Part shown: positions 1 to 7,399 of the stretch, piece by piece
Position numbering within the stretch: the first letter of the stretch is position 1
Layout of the letters: each line of letters starts with the position of its first letter
NCBI GenBank assembly: GCA_036244855.1
Contig: BQKZ01004258.1
Location: 4,365-19,925, forward strand
Direction of reading: 5' to 3'
Origin: Temnopleurus reevesii
Lineage: Eukaryota; Echinodermata; Echinoidea; Temnopleuroida; Temnopleuridae
DNA length: 15,561 nucleotides
Program-made: the position numbers and the translations under genes
The notes under the pieces: generated by a model
Database searches by the model: none
What the model was told of the DNA's origin: nothing
The model's input: the letters and a program-made list of their open reading frames with translations, nothing else

Positions 1-22
1 CCCCCCCCCCCCCCCCGCCCCC
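1..22. repeat. poly-C homopolymer tract
   Basis: The window opens with 16 C, one G and five C. Similar C runs occur at 6147, 6862 and 7321. Because it sits at the edge, its full length is unknown; it may continue upstream or mark a place where an assembly broke. Confidence 0.95.
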
Positions 23-673
23 TATGATCTCAAAATCATTCCGCCCCTCCTAGTGGAAGTGTGGTTGAAATCCTATGAAGTCGCTTTCCTGCTAACGGAC
101 CACAGAGGAAGTCATTCAGTCACAATATGAGATTTGTTAGGTTTCACTGATACTTAGCGCTCGTTGATATCCTTTGTGTAAGGATACAAGATAATTGATC
201 CCAAGGATTATTACTGTTTAGGTTACATCTCACTGTATATTGATCAACAAACAAAAAGTACCAATCGAAACTGATCCTGTATATATATATGAGGTTATAC
301 ATTTTTTTCAATTTGGAAAAAAATATTGATGTATGATCTAGATTATTTCATGCAGAAAATGAAATTCCTTTAGCACTTAGAGAAATTTCTTTTAAGCGCT
401 ATATAAATACAGACTTATTATCATTAATCTAGTATGATAAAACACTCCCTGTTTCGAAATAATATTGTTTTGTAGTAGAGGCTTACAAGTATGTATGCTT
501 TCTCATTCACATTTTCCCAAATTCATATTCTAGATTTTGGATTAAAATGCAACTACTTCAACTCTAACACTAATGTTAGCTCAAAACTGTGTAAATGTAA
601 TTCATTTCCTTTTTTTTCCACCTGGCTTACATAGGCCTACATTTGAGATTAGTTTTGTATAGTAAGTGCACAC
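23..673. other. AT-rich non-coding stretch, nothing recognised
   Basis: No open frame of note, no recognisable RNA gene and no clear repeat boundary. There is a short TA run near 281-290, T and A runs, and one TAGGCCTA palindrome at 632-639. The sequence is ordinary AT-rich intergenic or intronic DNA. Confidence 0.6.
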
Positions 674-832
674 TTGTACTTTAAAATTTCACTCCCAATT
701 TTTTAGTCAAATATATGAGACCCATTGTAAGAGTTTTACAACCATTTGAGACAAAAGGGAACAAGAAGGTGTATGATCTCAAGAAATATTGGCCTACTCC
801 AATACCAAGAAATTTGAATTCCCATGACAAAA
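674..832 (+). repeat. dispersed direct repeat, copy 1 of 2
   Basis: This ~159 bp stretch matches 952-1112 in the same orientation, with ~120 bp of unrelated sequence between them. Shared blocks include GTAAGAGTTTTACAACCATT and a longer block with AAGAAGGTGTATGATCTC running into AAGAAATATTGGCCTACTC. The two copies differ by scattered substitutions and small indels, so the duplication is not recent. I recognise no family and no coding capacity. Confidence 0.85.
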
Positions 833-951
833 GTGCATCATCCTTATTCATCATCTAATAAAAGAATTGTGACATAATATGATCATCAATTCCGATAGTA
901 AAAAAGGTCCATGAATACATAGGAATATCCCCCGAAATTCTTAAAAACAAT

Positions 952-1112
952 TTGTACTTTAAAAATTTCAGTTGCAATTTCTCTACTCAAATATCCTACC
1001 CTTTTGTAAGAGTTTTACAACCATTTGAAAAAGAAAGGGGACAAGAAGGTGTATGATCTCAAGAAATATTGGCCTACTCAAATACCAAGAACTTTGAATT
1101 CCAATGACAAAA
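952..1112 (+). repeat. dispersed direct repeat, copy 2 of 2
   Basis: This is the second copy of the 674-832 repeat. It carries the same GTAAGAGTTTTACAACCATT and GGTGTATGATCTCAAGAAAT blocks and ends at the same point (ATGACAAAA). A TAGGCCTA palindrome follows directly at 1115-1122. The pair could be a local segmental duplication or two insertions of one element; no terminal repeats are visible. Confidence 0.85.
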
Positions 1113-1457
1113 TATAGGCCTACAAGCTTCAGTCAATTGACAGATCTTAATTACAAATGATAGAAAACAAATTACATTACAGTTAGAATGTCCAGTGAAT
1201 TTAAAGGTAATATCACATTTTTCCCTCTTTAATTCATCTGATTTTTATTTCCTGCACATATCTAAACTACAAAACGTAAGATTAAATTCAACAATTGTTT
1301 ATTTAATTAACAAAGAAATGATTTTTATGGATATAAAAAAACAACAAAGTTAATAAACTGAATTGAATACAAGAATACATCATACCTGATGAATCAAAAG
1401 ATAAAGTTAGAAAAAAAATTAGTTCATTATGATTGGGGACTATCAGGACTCAACTTT
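1113..1457. other. AT-rich non-coding stretch, nothing recognised
   Basis: AT-rich with A runs. I see no open frame, inverted repeat of note or RNA gene here apart from the TAGGCCTA at 1115-1122. Confidence 0.55.
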
Positions 1458-1640
1458 AAAGGGAGCTCGGTGGCAAATAAGCTCCTCTAAACTGCAAGGG
1501 GCTCCTTAGAAAAGTGATAAATGAAATGATGTTCATGAAATTACAAGAAAAACTGGGCTCCATGAGACTCATACGGGTGGCTAAGGAGCCCGGCTGGCTC
1601 CCTGAACTTGAAGGAAAAATGAAGATCAAGCCCTGGCAAT
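1458..1640. repeat. hairpin-forming GAGCTC/GGAGCC-rich repeat fragment
   Basis: A locally GC-richer patch in AT-rich DNA. GGGCTCCTTAG near 1499 pairs with CTAAGGAGCCC near 1581. Outside that, GGGAGCTCGGTGGC near 1461 loosely pairs with GGCTGGCTCCC near 1593, giving an imperfect hairpin of about 145 bp. The left edge reads TTTAAAGGGAGC, resembling the TTAAAGGGG edges at 8312 and 15394. It may be a small fold-back element; its family is unknown to me. Confidence 0.5.
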
Positions 1641-2180
1641 GAAGGTCACATCAACACATCAACTCATGCAATTCCAAAATATTGTATATAGGCCTAGTCA
1701 TCATCAATCTTTTTAAGCTCTGAGAAATTGACCGTGACAAATGGTCTTAATGTTGCATAATTTGACTAAAAGTAAAACTCAATTTTGCTGCATATCCAGA
1801 TAACTAAAGGTTGAACCAGTCAACAAACATAGGAGAGGAGGTCTCCGTTGTATGTGGACAAAAGTTAACCATGTATCTACCATTGTACACTTATTCATAA
1901 AATGCTTAACTGCACCTTTAAAGTTATTAATACAATTTGCAAATTATGAGATGGGGCTTTCTTGGAAAGTGAAAAGTTATTTCAGCCCCGCTTTATTCCC
2001 TAGATGTCCAATCTAATGCAATTGACAAAAGGTAATTTGAGGGGCAAACTCTGCAATAGCTCACTTTTAGATTGATTGTATCGGAACACTTGACCTCCAC
2101 ACAACCCTGTCAAAACTCACTAAAGTGAGAATTGCCAGTGAAGAATAGTTGAATATCGATAGATACCTGCCACAGCCATT
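1641..2180. other. non-coding stretch, nothing recognised
   Basis: No supported gene or repeat. It contains one TAGGCCTA (1689-1696) and a trivial CTCAC-TAAA-GTGAG hairpin near 2116-2129. Confidence 0.5.
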
Positions 2181-2210
2181 GCTATATGGTCGTTTTCAGG
2201 GCAATATTAA

Positions 2211-2962
2211 TCCAGTTGAGGATTCTGTGTTCTGATAGCACCCATCTCTGCATATTCTCCTGCAATGAACACGCAGGGACTGCATAGCACTCTTATATAA
2301 CCCTCTGATCATGATTACCCCACTGATCGCAACTCTACGGTTACACACGCGTAATTATGGGCGAATCACTTTTGCGTTAGAAAAAATAGACCCCTAGGCA
2401 ACCCATAGCAGTCCAGCTATTATGGATTAATGTTAATAGATGTGAACGAGTGATTATTTAATTATGGATATTAGTAGATGAATATATGACCTTTCTTCAT
2501 CAAAAGGGGGACCCAAAAATTTTCGATTCCTGGAACTACTTGACACCTCTAAAGATAGATTCAATTTACCTCATTAGGGGTATGGAATTTATTGATGCAC
2601 GACATGTTGCTATGTGAGGGGCAATTGCTAAAAAATGAGCTGGTCAAGAGGTAGTTTTGAATGCAGAATAAGAAAGCCCATAAAATTTCCTTTCCATTGC
2701 TACCAAGCACTTGTCGACCTAATCTACAGGCGATTTTATATGAATTTTTTTAAAAGGCCAAATAACACACGGGTCTATGGAGAAATAATTACGCGTGTGT
2801 ACCCCTAGATATATGTGTAGAAGCGCAATCAGAGGGGTAGTGTGTGAGAGAAGGGTTTATGACGCTTTGTGGTTGAGTGCCACAGAACGTTAGTCCCTGC
2901 ATGTTCAGGGCAAGGATATGTGCACAGGCATGTGCCATTAGAGCACAGAGTCCTCAACTGGA
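2211..2962. mobile_element. diverged long inverted repeat (fold-back-like element), ~752 bp
   Basis: The left arm (2211-2393) is the imperfect reverse complement of the right arm (2771-2962), with a ~377 bp non-palindromic centre. Four anchors share one centre near 2583. TCCAGTTGAGG at 2211 pairs with CCTCAACTGGA ending at 2962. TGAACACGCAGGGACT at 2266 pairs with AGTCCCTGCATGTTCA at 2892 (one mismatch). ACACACGCGTAATTAT at 2343 pairs exactly with 2785-2800. ATAGACCC at 2386 pairs with GGGTCTAT at 2771. Pairing may continue weakly to about 2182/2983. No open frame lies in the centre and no target duplication is clear. An old MITE or fold-back element is the simplest reading; an inverted duplication is the alternative. 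Confidence 0.75.
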
Positions 2963-3472
2963 CTAGAGCAATCTGTGCATATAACTTTTTTCATCATATC
3001 ATAAATTCTTTTTGCTAATAAAGGGTAATCAACCACAAGATATCAACTAGATGAATCCTCGACCGTGCACGGTTGAAATTTATGCATCCGCCATCATGCA
3101 ATCAGAAAGATATGTTCGGCTTGCTCGTTCCATGCCATCAGAAATCAAAAATATTTTACAAATTTTGTGCACTGCGACCTTTGACTCTGTGAACCCCAAA
3201 TCTCATCAGTTCTTCCTCACATGCTTATAAAAAATTGAGCTACACACTGCAAGTTTGAAAGAAATTGGTTTAATTTTTTTCGTCATTTATTTATAACAAT
3301 AACGAGCTTTATCGGGTTTTTCTGCCCAGTGACCTTTGACCCACTGAACCCAAAATCTAATCAGTTCATCCTCCATGCTTATACATACTTGAGCCAAGTT
3401 TGGTCAAAATGTGTACAGCAGTTCTGAACTTATTGCGGTAACAAGCTATTTTGGGTGATTTTTTGGCCCTGG

Positions 3473-3499
3473 GACCTTTGACCTTTGACCTTTGACCCC
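3473..3499 (+). promoter_or_regulatory. tandem TGACCTT heptamers (DR1-type nuclear receptor half-sites)
   Basis: Three TGACCTT-type heptamers run head to tail. On the other strand this reads AGGTCA-A-AGGTCA, overlapping direct repeats with 1 bp spacing. DR1 is the known binding format of HNF4, RXR and COUP-TF type nuclear receptors. A single site with one changed base lies at 3330-3342, and looser ones at 3176 and 6716. The motif is visible; binding or function is not shown, since it belongs to a repeat consensus. Confidence 0.4.
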
Positions 3500-3648
3500 C
3501 TGAACCCAACATCTAATCACTTCATCCTCACATGCTTATACATACTTGAGCCAAGTTTGGTCAAAATCCGCCAAGCGGTTCTGAACTTATCGCGGTAACA
3601 AGGTCCGGACGGACGCACGGACAGATGGACGGACAACCTGAAAACATA

Positions 3649-3683
3649 ATGCCTCCAGCACCACCTTACGGTGGCGGAGGCAT
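3649..3683 (+). repeat. GC-rich hairpin closing the tandem repeat
   Basis: ATGCCTCC (3649-3656) pairs with GGAGGCAT (3676-3683). Inside it CCACC (3661-3665) pairs with GGTGG (3670-3674) around the loop TTAC, with a small asymmetric bulge between the stems. It stands out in AT-rich surroundings and ends the GGAC-rich tail. It may be the 3' end of a transposed unit recognised as a structure. Confidence 0.75.
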
Positions 3684-3781
3684 AAAAAGCAGGCCTGGGG
3701 ATTGCGGCAGGAGCAGAATGTTAAAGTTAAAGCAAAATCGGACGATCCATTTGGGAGTTTCTTTGGAAATATTCAGACAAA

Positions 3782-3909
3782 GGGTGTGGCTAGAAGGTTT
3801 CAATTAGTTGCAAATAAACTGCAAATCAGTTGAAAATGGTGCATTTTGATTGGTGCAAGACGATCAACTGCAACTTTCCATCAATTGCAAATTTCTAACT
3901 ACATCCCCC
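3782..3909. mobile_element. family A MITE, diverged copy (~128 bp)
   Basis: The ends are imperfect inverted repeats: GGGTGTGGCTAGAAGGTTTC at the left and, read on the other strand from the right end, GGGGGATGTAGTTAGAAATT. The right half aligns with the copy at 9355-9512 through ATTTTGATTGG, GATCAACTGCAA and ATCAATTGCAA. Multiple CAACTGCAA-type motifs lie in both orientations. It has no coding capacity. Confidence 0.65.
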
Positions 3910-4347
3910 ATATCTGACAATAAAGGAAAAGTTTCCATTTTAACATCTATCACTTGGTCAGATACGGACCCTCAATTGAAAAAAAGCAAATGATCTACCA
4001 CAAAGCCCTATTTTCAAGGACAGACTCATTGCCCTTTTGCAAAGGTCAAGTTAAACAAGATGGACCTTCTGACCATGGAATCTGACCAGAAAGGACTTCA
4101 GACAAAGATCACCCCAATCGATCAATTGTAGTCTACTAAACCATATATCTCATCTCTGTACTCCTTTTTCATTTTTTTATTTTTTCATCTCTTATATATT
4201 CATAATCTACTGGTTATTCAAATACATGGATGCACAAAAAAAAAACTAATCAATATATTAATGTTAGCATAACAAAATCATTACAGCAAAATGTACATCT
4301 AGACGATTAAAAAGGCAACTAACAATAAAACATGATCTGGCAATAAA
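3910..4347. other. AT-rich non-coding stretch, nothing recognised
   Basis: No gene or bounded repeat is visible. Short T and A runs occur, and a local CTGACCATGGAATCTGACCAG repeat of CTGACCA lies near 4069-4090. Confidence 0.5.
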
Positions 4348-4509
4348 CAGTCTAACCTGCTTTAGTGGTCACCTGTCTTTAGTGGCCACCTAAAATGTTT
4401 CTTTGTAGATGAAAAGATGTGTTATGGAATCTGTCTATGGAGGTCACCTGTCCACAATGGTCCCTTTTTCTGTTTCCCTTTCGGCGGCTACTATAGATAC
4501 GTTTGACTG
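4348..4509 (-). mobile_element. family B MITE, CAGT-ended, ~162 bp
   Basis: The element starts CAGTCTAACCTG and ends TTTGACTG. Read inward from each end, the sequences are CAGTCTAACCTGCTTTAGTG and CAGTCAAACGTATCTATAGT, an imperfect TIR pair. A TA follows the right end (4510-4511). The left flank is AA, so a TA target duplication is not intact. CAGT ends with a TA target are typical of Tc1/mariner/pogo-type non-autonomous elements; that class assignment is inference. Repeated GTGGCCACCTGTC motifs fill the interior. The strand is set relative to the copy at 4650. Confidence 0.75.
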
Positions 4510-4649
4510 TACTGTGTACAGAGGTGATGTAAAAAGAATAATAAAATCTATTTTTTGTAGATCATCAGTATATTAAATCTTTGAAGAATAGATTTGAATT
4601 ATTCAAATATAATGACGTTTGAGGCAATATATTGATATTTGACACAATA

Positions 4650-4802
4650 CAATCAAACCTGTTTAAAGTGGCCACCCAAGGGAAACAGAAAAAGTAGTCA
4701 CCGTAGACAGGTGTCCTCTCTAGACAGGGTCTATAACACAAGTCTTCATCTGGAGGGAACCAATTAAGATGGCCACTATAGACAGGTGGCTGCTATTAAC
4801 AG
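4650..4802 (+). mobile_element. family B MITE, inverted copy, ~153 bp
   Basis: It is the reverse-orientation partner of 4348-4509. It begins TA-CAATCAAACCTGTTTAAAG, carries GGGAAACAGAAAAAG (the complement of CTTTTTCTGTTTCCC at 4467), then GTAGACAGGTG and ends near GGTGGCTGCTATTAACAG. The outer right end is poorly conserved. With 140 bp between them, the two copies could fold into one large hairpin if transcribed. Confidence 0.75.
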
Positions 4803-5094
4803 CTCGCTGCGAACACTGGTGTGAATATATTATATTTTTCAAGATAGCAGAGATTCAAAGAGACGCCAGGTGATATGAAGGACTTTGTAAATGTAAAGAC
4901 CTCCAGGGACAGACAAAGAATGACCAAAGAAAATTTTTTTAAGAAAAAAAGGTTTGTTTGATAAAAAAAAAAAAGACTGTTTAACTGCACCTGCCCAATC
5001 ATGAATACAATAGATAGGAACAGCTCTCCAAACAAGAAGAACAAGATATCACCTAAACCTCTAAAATTATCCGTTTATCTGTCACACACTCAAC
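4803..5094. other. non-coding stretch, A-rich
   Basis: A reverse-strand open frame of 82 codons (4796-5044) runs across it, but its many Phe and Leu residues come from A runs read backwards. It has no recognisable domain and its end overlaps the MITE. I do not call it a gene. Confidence 0.5.
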
Positions 5095-5190
5095 TGAACT
5101 TTGAGATTGATCTACCAATTCAAGAGGAAAACAGCGCCCATTCATCACAAAGATCTCCAGGCTTTGTTTTGCTTCCCTAATTTCAACGGG
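5095..5190 (-). repeat. dispersed repeat C, reverse-strand copy
   Basis: The reverse complement aligns over ~95 bp with 11626-11722. Shared blocks are TTGAAATTAGGGA, GCAAAACAAAGC, TGGAGATCTT, CGCTGTTTTCCT and AGATCAATCTCAAAGTTCA. Identity by eye is about 85 percent. No TIR is visible. The short open frames that cross it are not supported. Confidence 0.8.
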
Positions 5191-5265
5191 TTAAGTAGAC
5201 TAGTGCAGACAACAAAACAAATCTGCTTGATAGAGTTTCATTGTCGCTCATCAGTGAGGCTAGAC

Positions 5266-5303
5266 AAGGGGGCGGGGCTTGCTGGAGGTCAACTGGCCAA
5301 TCA
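5266..5303. promoter_or_regulatory. GC box plus CCAAT box, promoter-like cluster
   Basis: GGGGGCGGGGC (5269-5279) matches the Sp1-type GC box and GGCCAATCA (about 5294-5302) matches a CCAAT box; they lie ~20 bp apart in the GC-richest patch of the area. CCAAT upstream of a GC box fits a TATA-less promoter firing leftward. No supported gene lies downstream on either strand, so it could equally be part of a repeat that continues from 5190. Confidence 0.3.
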
Positions 5304-5305
5304 CA

Positions 5306-5697
5306 AAGTGCCTTGTAGTGCTGCTTGAATTCATTGCCTTTGTTCCCTGGCTGGGTTTTAGTCTCAGCTGCAATCAAACAAGGTTGGCTATCACTCATCT
5401 CTTTGTGGTTTGCTAAAAAGCTTGTAACTATTTATATATTTATACCATTGTTTACCGTTATCTCCACTAACAGACATCTTTGTTGTGAATATGTTTATTG
5501 GATGTGTTTTACACTAAGCTTCTTGACCCAATTAATAGCCAATAAATTACACAGGATGAGCAATAATTCATTTATATTGTTGGTGAACTATTATTTTTTA
5601 TATATTCCTATGTGTTAAAATTTCCAGGTAGTAATGTAGTTATAAACAAACTCTACACTCTTAGAAAATTCATATAAAATGGTCGATATATGGTGTA
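5306..5697. other. non-coding stretch, nothing recognised
   Basis: A 97-codon forward frame (5325-5618) crosses it; its product is hydrophobic but has no signal, domain or splice context that I can defend. The sequence becomes AT-rich toward the microsatellite. Confidence 0.5.
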
Positions 5698-5714
5698 TTA
5701 TTATTGTTATTATC

Positions 5715-5807
<93 letters not shown>

Positions 5808-5932
5808 CATCATCATCATCATTATTATTATTATCATCATCATTATTAGTAGTATTATAATCATTATTATTGTTGTTGTTATTATTATTATTATCATCAT
5901 CATCATTTTTATTATCATTATCATATTTCAGG
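5698..5932. repeat. (ATT)n/(ATC)n compound microsatellite, ~235 bp
   Basis: Long near-perfect ATT repeats with interspersed ATC, AGT and GTT triplets. It generates meaningless poly-Ile, poly-Met and poly-Asn open frames on both strands. The clean ATT block near 5714-5776 is followed by increasingly interrupted ATC blocks, the usual picture of an ageing microsatellite. Confidence 0.98.
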
Positions 5933-6146
5933 TCAGTATTATGCATAAAAATAATTGTAATGAGGAATTCACATAAAAATTGAGAATTTAATGTGTAGGC
6001 CTATAGATTAAAACAAGATAATTCAAGGTCTTAACAAAAATAAACCATATCCCTTTAAACATGGAAGTTTCACAGGCCATTTGAACTATGTGTTATCATT
6101 TTACAGAGTTTAACCTGAAGCTACTGTTCGGTGCTTGTCTTCCCCT
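5933..6146. other. non-coding stretch, nothing recognised
   Basis: AT-rich sequence with one TAGGCCTA at 5996-6003. No supported feature. Confidence 0.5.
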
Positions 6147-6166
6147 CCCCCCCCCCCAAAAAAAAA
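6147..6166. repeat. C11-A9 tract
   Basis: A run of 11 C is joined directly to 9 A. The same C-then-A junction recurs at 6862-6895 and, with a TC spacer, at 7321-7342. Confidence 0.9.
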
Positions 6167-6861
6167 TAGAAAGAAGTGTCGCGCAGTCACCCCTCCAACA
6201 GGCCAAGCAAAAGCGCCAGACATGAACATTTCTCTTCCTTTATTATTCTTCAAGAGAAATCCATTAATCCTACTGAAGGCATATATTTTATCGGCTTTAA
6301 TAAAATGAAAAAGACAGTTTGTGGGTATCACTCCATGCAAGCCACTATGCAGATTAGACCCATAGGCCTACAGTGTTCATCCGATTGGTAGAAATTGATT
6401 ATCAAATAGTAAATTTTTCATCGCACAATTATTTTTAAAATTTTTAGACAAAATGATTTTGCAATGAAGAACTTTTATTCATCGATATTAATAGGCATAT
6501 TTTAATAAACATATAATATGCTTTCCTTGAATTTGCAAGTTGTAAACCCTTTCATACATACTATTCCTCACAATTCCCTGATTAAAACCAAATTTGGCAT
6601 TTATGACCCCAAGCCCACTTTTGATGGAACCAGTTCCTGTGTAGACAATATAAATGTAACCTATCTATGAAGACAGACATATCCTGGTTTGGGCAGGGCC
6701 ATTTTGCAAAGTTGTCACCTTTGACCTTTGTTCTGTTGTTGTGTACATAATATCATGGGAAAGGAAGTTACTTTAGTATTATATCTCATTTTTAACGACA
6801 ACCATCATAAATATATCAGACAAGAATAGTTTCCCCTTAGCTGATTCACGCCTACATGGAA
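6167..6861. other. non-coding stretch with one DR1-like motif
   Basis: No gene is supported. Two overlapping opposite-strand frames of 71-76 codons near 6110-6391 have no recognisable content. At 6716-6730 the sequence CACCTTTGACCTTTG again gives two TGACCT-type half-sites spaced by one base, as in the 3176-3684 repeat, though the surroundings do not align. TAGGCCTA is at 6363-6370. Confidence 0.5.
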
Positions 6862-6864
6862 CCC

Positions 6865-6895
<31 letters not shown>
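6862..6895. repeat. C24-A10 tract
   Basis: Twenty-four C are followed without a break by ten A. The length is likely polymorphic and uncertain in any read set. It sits at the left edge of the first diverged repeat unit at 6896. Confidence 0.95.
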
Positions 6896-6896
<1 letters not shown>

Positions 6897-7049
6897 GTTC
6901 AAATGCTCTCTAATGCCATTTTAAGGAAAAAAAGCATTGGGCGGTAGGACTATGTTTTTTTTTTTTTTTTCGAACACAATTTTAACAATCCATGGGGAAA
7001 ATATGGTTTAAACAGAGATCAAGAGCCATAGAACATCTTAAAATAGGGG
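6896..7049 (+). repeat. diverged AT-rich repeat D, unit 1
   Basis: It shares a pattern with 7122-7313, 7777-7998 and 8019-8153. CTAATGCCATTTTA leads to AGCATTGGGCGGTAGGA, followed by CATAGAACATCTTAAAA at the end. The matching stretch at 7790 reads CGAATGCCATTTTATTC then CAACGGTCGGTTAGAA. It holds a 17-T run near 6955. The copies are old. Confidence 0.5.
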
Positions 7050-7121
7050 TGTAGGCCTATTGGCTATAACAAGTAGGCCTAAATAATTGCTATCACTTCC
7101 AAGTAGGCATACAAAAATAAT

Positions 7122-7313
7122 TGTTTTGTTGCCATCAAATTTTGGAAAAATAGCATCGGTTGGTCACAAGAAGGGTTTTTGAAAAATTATGTTGGTTAAA
7201 TGTTGCGAAAAGTTACAAGGCCCTTGGGAGTAAAGGGCCAAAGAACATCCTGAACATGTCTATTTAGGCTGCATTTCGCATGATTTTACCGTGATTTTTT
7301 TTAAAATATGAGT
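7122..7313 (+). repeat. diverged AT-rich repeat D, unit 2
   Basis: GTTGCCATCAAATTTTGG then AGCATCGGTTGGTCA matches the core of units 1 and 3. Downstream, CAAAGAACATCCTGAACATG then ATTTCGCATG and a TTACCGTGATTTTTTTTAAA block matches 7917-7990 of unit 3. A C11 then A9 tract (7321-7342) follows immediately. Confidence 0.5.
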
Positions 7314-7320
7314 CAAACTA

Positions 7321-7342
7321 CCCCCCCCCCCTCAAAAAAAAA
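7321..7342. repeat. C11-TC-A9 tract
   Basis: Eleven C, then TC, then nine A, at the end of repeat D unit 2. Same C-then-A architecture as 6147 and 6862. Confidence 0.9.
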
Positions 7343-7399
7343 CTTCGAAATTCAGAATTAAAGGAAGATAAGAGAGTGAAAAATTTTGGTTTATGAGAG

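Larger units (their letters stand above)
3176..3684 (+). repeat. three tandem ~150 bp units plus GGAC-rich tail and 3' hairpin
   Basis: The units begin with GACCTTTGAC at about 3176, 3331 and 3473. Each continues with CTGAACCCAA-like sequence, a TCTAATCA-TTCATCCTC block, ATGCTTATACATACTTGAG and CCAAGTTTGGTCAAAAT (degraded in unit 1). Units 2 and 3 then share GTTCTGAACTTAT and GCGGTAACAAG. Unit 3 runs into a GGAC-rich tail (about 3606-3634) and a hairpin (3649-3683). The short open frame across the tail is a by-product of the repeat. I recall similar units as common in marine invertebrate genomes, but have no named family to give. Confidence 0.85.

Noticed and set aside
281..290. TATATATATATG as a TATA box.
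   Set aside because: AT-rich runs are common here and no gene or start-site context lies downstream.
3176..3684. The regularly spaced units were considered as a CRISPR array.
   Set aside because: Only three diverged ~150 bp units, no short exact repeats with unique spacers, and a eukaryotic setting.
3625..3807. Forward open frame of 60 codons with Pro/Gly-rich start.
   Set aside because: It is the GGAC tail and hairpin of the tandem repeat and then the start of the family A MITE.
4796..5044. Reverse-strand hydrophobic 82-codon frame that could suggest a membrane protein.
   Set aside because: Phe and Leu richness comes from A runs on the plus strand; it begins near no supported promoter and ends in MITE sequence.
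5183..5618. Opposed frames of 71 and 97 codons near the GC box.
   Set aside because: They overlap on opposite strands, have no recognisable domains, and the promoter-like boxes sit inside one of them.
5670..5976. Poly-Ile, poly-Met/Ile and poly-Asn/Asp open frames on both strands.
   Set aside because: They are translations of the (ATT)n/(ATC)n microsatellite and have no coding meaning.
6110..6391. Overlapping 76- and 71-codon frames on opposite strands.
   Set aside because: One contains a Gly run from the poly-C tract; neither has identifiable content.
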